Origin: Gadus chalcogrammus | Taxonomy: Eukaryota; Chordata; Actinopteri; Gadiformes; Gadidae | Direction of reading: 5' to 3' | Length of the DNA stretch: 64,000 nucleotides | Assembly: GCF_026213295.1 (NCBI RefSeq) | Contig: NC_079420.1 | Coordinates: 15,870,189-15,934,188 of the forward strand | Part shown: positions 56,050-64,000 of the stretch, in pieces | How the letters are laid out: each line of letters starts with the position of its first letter | Position numbering within the stretch: position 1 is the first letter of the stretch | The notes under the pieces: generated by a model | What the model was told of the DNA's origin: nothing | Database searches by the model: none | Seen by the model: the letters and a program-made list of their open reading frames with translations, nothing else | Program-made: the position numbers and the translations under genes

Positions 56050-56470
56050 ACATCACCGCGGTGGAACGATCCTGCAGATATGCCCTCTACAACACCCGCA
56101 GGATCCGGCCCTTCCTCACGAGGGAAGCAGCTCAGCTCCTGGTCCAAGCGCTGGTCATCTCCCGCCTCGACCACCGCACCTCTCTCATGGCTAGACTTCC
56201 CGGCCTCTGTGATAAAACCTTGGCAGCGTATCCAGAACGCTGCAGCACGACTCGTGTTCAACCTAACAAAATTCTCCAATGTGATTCCCCTTTTCCATGA
56301 CCTCCATTGCCTCCCTGTAGTAGATCGCATCAGGTTCAAGATGATGGTACTGGCATACAAGGCGGTCAATGGAACTGCCCCTGCCTACCTCCAAGCATTG
56401 GTCAGACCACACACCCCAGCTCGAGCGCTCCGCTGAACTACTTCCGCTGGACGCCTGGTACCGCCATTGC
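56050..56470 (+). pseudogene. Non-LTR retrotransposon reverse transcriptase fragment
   Basis: One frame gives CRYALYNTRRIRPFLTREAA and LLVQALVISRLDH. A shifted frame continues with NAARLVF, HCLPVVDRIRFKMM and LAYKAVNG. This is the conserved C-terminal part of a fish LINE ORF2, broken by a frameshift near 56210. Confidence 0.88.
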
Positions 56471-58075
56471 TAAGAGCAAACCAAGGTCGATCATCAAATC
56501 ACAACTCCTCTCTGGGTTAGGTTCTCGTTTTCATTCAATTCAACTTTATGTGATTTTTAAGTGAAAGGCTATAATTAAAGTAAACAATATGGAAAATGTT
56601 CATCCTACAGTGTTGTTACACTGCACTGCAAAAATGATCATATCAAAATAGAAGCTATACTGTGTCTAGCAGTATCATCACACAAAAATTATAAACAGGT
56701 AAGGAGTTAAGTGGTCTCAACGAGGATTCCTTTTTTTCAGTCTCGGTTCTGACTGTCTATCTTATTTGGAATATTTCTTAAACATATTTCCTTTTAGGTG
56801 TGGCAAGTATAAACTCTAATTTCAAATCCCTTTTCAAATTAAACATAACTCAGAACTTAAAATAATCAACATATCTGAAGTCAATGCTGATCAAAAGTTA
56901 TTCCAATAATGTTATCAATAAAATCACAGCCTATAGCTTACATATTCTTCAAATAAAGCATGCTTAAATCTAACCATGTTCCCTCCAAATAAAGGCCATT
57001 AAGCCTCCCCCAAACGTATCAAAAAAGGTAAATTAGTAAACAAGAGAGTCTTTTAGCTCCTTTAGTTTAGCAATTTACAATGAAATAAAAGCTTCTAAAC
57101 ATCACTAAGATATGTCCGCCTTAGATATGTCCACTACCTGGACATATCATAAGTTTACAAAACAAGGTTTACGTTTACCATTCGCTCACCTGTTCGAAGC
57201 ACGCGGTCAGTCAGTGCTGTGGTCTCCTCATCATAGATAATCGGTTCCAGCGGCTGTACTGTGCCACCCGTCGACCGCCATCTATTGGCGGAGCCACAGG
57301 TTACATGTTATATTAAATATGTGTCGTCCGTAGACTTTTAACTACTGGGCTAGTATGCTAATGATGAACTCAGAGACAGACTGAATTACGAAGGGTTGTA
57401 TGGACCAGGTGTAGTTAGTCAGTGCAGCATTTGGTGCATGATTGTAACGTTAGGGCTACTCGTCCTGGGTCCACAGAGCATAGGCTCAACACGACTTTAT
57501 GAAATTCCGTTATTGTATTTAACTTAATTCAACTCAATTCGAGACCGTAATTACTTTTTAGTATTTGTAATCTAATATCAGCATATTAACTCGACAAAAC
57601 TAACCGAACTGCTTTTACTTTGAAAAGAAATGGACCGGAAGTTGATCTTGATTGTGCTAACCGATTGGTTAGTGCTCGCTGCTCTGCTGTAGCGGGTTTA
57701 CCATAGGTTTACCAGCTCGCTGTGGAAAAGTGGTTATCTCCTCTTTAAACATCCAGTGAAGCCATCTATAAATCGGAACATTGGTGAGATTAATTATGTA
57801 CCTTAATAGTTCACCACATGTCTGTGCATCTTGCATTCAATGGAATGGAGTCAATTTCGTAACAAGTTAGCCACAGTAACGTTAACCAATAGCTGCGATA
57901 AACAGATGCATTAGCAGATTCATATAACGTATCAGTCACATAAGTATGAAAAAGCGTGTGATTAAATGCATGTGCATCTTTTGTCTCCGTCATATCGTAC
58001 ACTGTTTCAATGCAAAACATGTACGCAGTGTTAAAGGAGATTAAAGAGATGAAGGGCTTTCGTTAGTTGTTCTCT
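56471..58075. other. Intergenic region before BBS2
   Basis: No confident gene is seen. It is AT-rich up to about 57170. About 57190-57301 holds a possible minus-strand exon (see findings). CCGGAAG at about 57634 and a CCAAT-type box GATTGG near 57662 are promoter-like words but unproven. Confidence 0.4.
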
Positions 58076-58088
58076 GTTGCTAGGCAAC
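58076..58088. promoter_or_regulatory. X-box (RFX site) of the BBS2 promoter
   Basis: GTTGCTAGGCAAC is a near-palindromic RFX binding site with two half-sites and a one-base spacer, about 225 bases before the BBS2 start codon. X-boxes bound by RFX factors are established regulators of ciliary genes, including BBS genes. The site in this position fits that role. Confidence 0.82.
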
Positions 58089-58311
58089 AGAAACATTTGG
58101 TCATTGCCACATGTCAACTCAAGTAAGCCTTTAATTACATTAGACCGGACAAACCATTGGTCGCTTTTTAGTTCACTGGGTTAGTTATCGTTTGTCTTCT
58201 TTTGCAAATATTCAGTTCTGGGTTTATTTTTTATAAATGGTATTTCTGGTTCCCCGGATATTCCTTCATAGTAGGTATCTCTGTGTCATTTAGCCCACAC
58301 AGTAAGCGACC

Positions 58312-61300
58312 ATGTTGGTTCCAATATTTACTCTGAAGCTGAACCACAAGATCAACCCTCGCATGGTTACTGTTGGAAAGTTTGATGGGATTCATCCATG
58401 TCTGACAGCCGCCACTCAGGCAGGGAAGGTAAGTGTTTTTCATTGGTCATCATGTTATTATTATTGGTCACCTTATGATCAAAACAATTAACGTCCACTT
58501 ATTGATATCGCGTCATCTTTTTTTAAAATGGTGATAAAAATAAACTATTCATGCATAATTAACATCTCACCGTTCAACTTTCTCATCACCTTTCTCCACA
58601 AGGTGTTCATCCACAACCCCCACACCCGTGGACAGCGACCTGCCGCGCACCGGCTGAGCCAGAGCACACAGGACTCTGACATCTCCCTGCTCAACATCAA
58701 CCAGGCGGTTAGCTGCCTGACTGCAGGCTCCCTGGGGCCTAACACCGCAGGGGACACCCTACTGGTCGGCTCTCAGACCAACCTGCTGGCCTACGACGTC
58801 CACGACAACGCTGATATATTCTACAGGGAGGTGGGCCACCTAGACATTTTACCTCCCACACTAGTATCTAAGAATGCTTTGCTGTTCCCACAATGTGTTG
58901 AAGTGTGAGTGCACATAAACCAAACTCAATTCATGAGCCAGGAAATGACTCACTTGCTCCTTTAATATTTCCAACAAATCCAATGATTCACATGACTCGT
59001 ATGAATGCAATAATTAGGCATAGCATTCATTTAATCATATAACAAAATATTAATAAATCGAATCCTAAAAACGCAAAATGTTGGTTATTAAGATATCGTT
59101 ATTATACCACATTGCTTTTAACATTTATGTTCCTACTCCTCAACATAGGAAATCCTTCAAACTAAACACATGCTAACAAGAACTGATAAATACTTCTTAA
59201 AAAATATAAATAGGACACTATACAATAATGAAAAACATCTTCTTGTCTAGGTTACAGATGGGGCCAACGCAATTGTGCTGGGGAAACTAGGGGACATCCA
59301 ATCTCCCCTGGCCATCATCGGTGGGAACTGTGCCTTACAAGGCTTCGACTATGAGGGCAAAGACCTGTTCTGGACGGTATGGGCCAAGCTAGTACCTCAT
59401 TGGCAGTTCACATACCTGAAAGCCCAGACTTAATGACATCATTCCTTGTGCAGATGACTGTGATTTAATGATGGGGCTGGTTACCTTTATCAGCTCTCTA
59501 CACCTCGAGGCCGTAGTGCGCGTTGTCTTCCATCATGATGACTAATGTACATGAGTGAGTGATTATAAAGATAGTTGTTGACCTCATTCAGCTCAGTACT
59601 AGTTTCTGGAGCCATCCAAAAAGAGTCAACATCTTAATCAAAAGTGACTTTATTTTAAAGGCTTGTAATCCCATGTCTCTAAACTTTAGAATTTGTGGCA
59701 TATGCTATTGCATATTTAATGACATATCCAGAGCATTACTATTCACCTATTCATTTTAAATAAAATATTCTGCATGAATTTGATTGCCTTGTAATGCTTC
59801 ATGTTTGGTCACCTTTGCTTCAAATGATACAAATGCCTTTTATTTGACTTTGAGAGGCCTGCTTCAGCTATAGCATACAGCATATTATTTGTACTTGATT
59901 CAACTTTAGTTGATCCATTAATACATTTTTAATCATAGGTTACTGGTGATAATGTTCAATCGCTGGTGCTCTGTGACTTCACCGGAGACGGGAAGAATGA
60001 GGTGAGACAGGTGTCAATATGGGATGAACCATGTCCTTCATTCATAACATTTGATATGAGTGCATACAATATGAAGCAAATAAGGTATGTAGTCACGTGC
60101 TGTAGTGTGTGTATATAATGTTTTGTGTATACTATTGTGTGTATTATCATGTGTATTTGTGTGTGTGTTCTGTTCAAAGCTCTTAGTCGGGTCTGAGGAT
60201 TTTGACATCAGGGTTTTCAAAGAAGACAAGCTTGTTTCCGAGATGTCAGAAAATGAGGTAAAAAGCAGGGGCATGTTTATACATTTAGTAAAATAGAGTG
60301 AACATAGTTCGTTGATGATACTGGATTCCGTTTCACGTATTGTCCCCGTGTGTCAGACAGTGACCTCGCTGTGCCATATGCACGGTAGCCGGTTTGGCTA
60401 TGCCCTAGCCAATGGTACAGTGGGAGTCTATGACCGGACGGCCCGCTACTGGAGAATCAAGGTACTGCAAACATCCATCCTATGCTTTTGTATTTGGAAA
60501 TGTTGTATGTTTCTTGCAATAGCTTATGAGTAACTTATGAGTTATGTTGAAAATTAAAATTAGGATAACTATTATCCTTTAATATCATTACTGACTTAAC
60601 ATAACCTAAACTCACATCCGATCCCTGTTACAGTCCAAGAATCATGCGATGAGCATCCACGCCTTTGACCTGAATGGGGATGGGGTGGTAGAACTGATCA
60701 CCGGCTGGTCCAACGGAAAGGTCCTTAGACGTGTCCACGTATCACCATGTATAGACGATGGCTGTTACACCAGCTACTAGAACCCAGACGGTTAAACCAA
60801 TGCTTTCCTCATACAGGCTTTCTTTTCTCCTTTCAGATCGATGCCCGTAGCGACCGCACGGGCGATGTCATCTTCAAAGACAACTTCTCCTCGTCGGTGG
60901 CCGGTGTGGTGGAGGGGGACTACCGGATGGACGGGCAGGTCCAACTCATCTGCACCTCCACGGAGGGAGAGGGTAAACCATAACCTGTTTTGGTCTTGGT
61001 ACAGTTTCTATGTTGTGCAATAAATTGTCAGTCTTGCACTAAGACTGCAGCCAGTACTTAGAGCATTATGTGTACAGTCCATACGTGGGCAGACCATTCT
61101 ATTGACGAGGGGAAAAACGAACGGAACAAACATGTTCAATGTAGAAGGACCTGTAATGGAGAATTTTAATTGTTGTAATTATGACCTAAATTGGAACAGA
61201 CTATATAGCATATTGATAGAATATAAATCGATCAAGGAACCTCATCATTTGACACTTGGCTACTCAATAGTGTCGTAGATGATTACCTAGTGGCCAGTTA

Positions 61301-63697
61301 CGCAATAGAGGCCATTCCAGGCCACCTTAGTCCTTGGAAAGGAGGGCTGAGTGGGATATCGGTTGGTTGCCATCGGTAACTTCACCGCTAGTGGCTACCT
61401 TGATGCTACACACTGGACCATAAGATTTTAACTTAACTCAAAAAGAGAGGCGCCATATGAACGTTAATATTGAGGTTATTCATATGTTTATTAAACTGGG
61501 GCAATGAACAATAAATAAATTGCTCCAGATATAGTCATAAGCAAATTAACATCTGTAGTCAACTGTGTGGGAGTTGTAAGGGTGAGGGGTCTTACATGAC
61601 TCATGCAGGTTTGTACGTCTTCCAGTGCGAGGCTACCTTCCAGCCAGTAAGGAACTGAAGGGGAACCTGATGGAGTCCAGTGTAGAGCAGGACCTGGTCA
61701 GAGAGCTCAGCCAGCGCAGACAGAATCTCTTGCTGGAACTACGGAACTACGACGAGAATGCCAAGGTGAGCAATCTCTGATGGTGGTGGTGGTGGTACTT
61801 TCAGAATAGCTTTGAATTGATGGGCTGCATTGAATGGGATTAAAAAAGAAATGGTCGTATCATGTTGACTATATTGATACCTTCACCGTTTCTATACTTG
61901 TGTTTCAGGGTGTGACCGAGACGGACAGCGAGGTGGGTGTGATACCAGCCAACACTCAGCTCCAGACAGCATTGTCTGTCCGGCCCGCCACCGAGGCCCA
62001 GAAGGCCCATGTAGAACTCAGCATCTCCACGCCAAACGGTACTTCCAGATACACACTCCAGTAACACGCTGGACTACAGCAGAATCACAAGGAAGTGCTC
62101 TGTAAAATACGAAAACAACCGCACAGGACAACAACAAATGTAAAAGAAATAGGCTGCAATATCAGTGTAAAATGTGGTGGGTGGCCAATTGGCAACATGG
62201 TTGAAGGGGCTGGGGGGTCCCCACCAGAGGGTGTAGTGATGATAAAGAGTCTCAGACACAGCACTCAACATGTGGTCCATCCCCCTTCAGAGACCATTAT
62301 CCGCTCAGTGCTGATCTTCGCCGAGGGGATCTTCGAGGGAGAGAGCCACGTGGTCCACCCCAGCGCACAAAAGCTCTCGGGCTGTGTCCGAGTGCCCATA
62401 GTCCCTCCCAAGGACATACCGGTAGACCTGCACATCAAGGCCTTTGTCGGGGGTAAGAACAGGTAGGCGTGTGTGCATGAGTTTAAAGTTTCAATCAAAA
62501 TGGATGTATTGCAACAATACTACTTCTGTAATCAAAAAGTTTCCATCTTACATAAAATACACTGCCAGATTTAGAAAAACTATTTATGCTGGCAAAAATA
62601 AATAAAATAAAACTTGTTTTAAATGGAAATATTAATTAAAGTATGTACAAATATTTATTGTAAAATGTGTTGTTTTTCGTGCTTGTGTTATTTTTCTCCA
62701 CCCACTGTTCTGCGCCCCAGTACCCAGTTCCACGTGTTTGAGATCACCCGTCAGCTGCCCCGCTTCTCCATGTACGTCATGGGGGCGGACCCATCGGTGG
62801 CCCCGCCCACTGGCAGGGTCACCTTCAGCATCAACGACCGGTCCCAGCGGGTAAACGTCACAATATATTTATTTACAGTTACCGATGAACAGGTAGCATA
62901 AGCATGAGGGTAATGTCAAAATGCCGTAAATAACTATAAATCCTAGTAACCTAGACTACTTTTGTTATGGCTACGTACTGAAATATGATTGATATTTAAT
63001 GTTACCCAATTCTATCATACATCATATATATTGGATATATTGGGCAGCGTTAGGTCGACAATAATGGCCTAATACGAAACATATTCAAATATGTAACCTG
63101 CATCATTCCACTTCTCCAGGTGGTGATGTGGCTCAACCAGAACTTCCTGCTCCCAAAGGGAGCAAACAGTCCAGATGTCACCTTCACATCGCTACGAGGA
63201 GGACTGTTGTCCATCAGCATGACCAGCAGTGGACAGGTACACCCTCAATCATGGTCACATACAATGAAGGGGCTCTGATCAGAAACCTGTCAACAGTCGG
63301 GCAGTGGCTGAACGCACCACTGTTTTGTCCAATCAGATCACCTTGAGCACAGATGACATCGACCTGGCAGGGGATCTCATCCAATCGCTGGCCTCGTTCC
63401 TGGCCATCGAGGACCTGTCGGCTGAGGTCGACTTTCCAGACTACTTCAAAGAGCTCCGCACAACTCTCACTGAGGTACAAGGTGATCCATCATACTCGAT
63501 GCCTCATGAGGGGAGCGAGGTCCGCTCTCATTGACCACTTCAGACCTAACAACCCTCCATCCTTTGATCCGTGTTGCGTTCCAGGTGGACGAGTTCCACT
63601 GTGTACACCAGAAGCTGACGGCGGCCATCGCTGACCACTCCAACTACATCAGGAACATGCTGGTGCAGGCCGAGGACGCCCGCCTCATGGGGAACAT
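58312..63697 (+). CDS. bbs2: BBS2, BBSome subunit (15 coding exons, 3' end beyond the window)
   Basis: BBS2 is a core subunit of the BBSome, the coat that carries membrane proteins into and out of cilia. Exons: 58312-58428, 58603-58830, 59251-59376, 59939-60001, 60180-60257, 60357-60461, 60634-60720, 60837-60972, 61626-61765, 61909-62038, 62291-62462, 62721-62850, 63120-63236, 63337-63474, 63585-63697. All joints keep the frame and use GT-AG. They give 626 codons plus two bases, close to 87% of the ~720-residue family length. Landmarks: N-terminus [20 protein letters not shown], the beta-propeller ([43 protein letters not shown]), the coiled-coil stretch [17 protein letters not shown], and the GAE-type region with [10 protein letters not shown] and [20 protein letters not shown]. 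Exon 7 has an unusual donor (GTCCTT). No disruption is seen; the final exons lie beyond 64000. Confidence 0.97.
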
Positions 63698-64000
63698 GTG
63701 AGTCCCTGCCCTGCTGCGCCATCGTCTTCAGCACCTTTCATACTTGTGTTGCATGACAATACTGCATTGGAAATGCAGCCAATAGTGCTGCATCCGCTTT
63801 TGCCGCCAGGTAGTGTCGATGTTTATTCTGGGTGTTTTTGTACCGTTCTTGCTTACTTACAGACTTTTTGTGGCCTCTACCTCACTACTGTCTTTTCCTT
63901 TGTTCTCATTGGAACTAATTGCTTGCTTTTTCTGCCCCCCCCATGTCTACCTGTCCTTATCTGTGTCCAACTCCTTCGCCACCCTTCTTTTATGCTTGCC
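63698..64000 (+). other. BBS2 intron 15 (incomplete)
   Basis: It starts with donor GTGAGT and has no acceptor before the window ends. It is pyrimidine-rich towards the end. Confidence 0.8.

Overview
The window is from the nuclear genome of a ray-finned (teleost) fish. The evidence is a spliced vertebrate BBS2 gene with compact introns, eukaryotic tRNA-Pro genes, a 5S-derived SINE, and a very dense load of hAT, Harbinger, Merlin and TTAA-type elements, non-LTR retrotransposons, a BEL/Pao element and a retrovirus-like element. A clupeiform-like fish is possible but cannot be decided from the sequence alone.

Region 1 (1-47.5 kb) is a lectin array embedded in transposons. Seven copies of an intronless, secreted C-type lectin gene lie on the + strand. 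Copies at 277, 23065, 28454, 33283 and 39169 are intact. The copy at 12810 is reduced to its promoter and signal peptide. The copy at 46701 is split by a 262-bp transposon. The four copies from 23 to 39 kb lie in tandem units of roughly 5-7 kb, each made of a 1.2-kb hAT element, an upstream block, the lectin and a downstream block. The copies share promoter and signal peptide but differ most in the loop that carries the Ca2+/sugar-binding motif (QPD, QPN or EPY). Insertions present in one unit and absent from its paralogues give a relative order of events.

Between the lectins are layered insertions. At 13.5-19.2 kb a GGGCCC-ended element was invaded by a retrovirus-like element (13895-18768, GTAC target duplication). 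That element keeps a 5' LTR and a decayed gag, but has lost most of pro and all of pol and env. Its leader carries a 36-bp minisatellite, which was invaded by a hAT element, which holds a smaller inverted-repeat element. At 40.1-44.7 kb a defective BEL/Pao retrotransposon lies between two inverted arrays of a 21-bp repeat. Other parts hold long foldback repeats, simple repeats and fragments of transposases.

Region 2 (48.3-56.6 kb) holds five tRNA-Pro genes (four AGG, one TGG) in a segment duplicated in tandem about every 2 kb, followed by a 5S-derived SINE split by nested DNA transposons and a non-LTR fragment.

Region 3 (58.0 kb to the end) is BBS2, a BBSome subunit. Fifteen coding exons are present and the last part lies beyond the window. 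A good RFX X-box, the hallmark of ciliary gene promoters, lies about 225 bp before the start codon.
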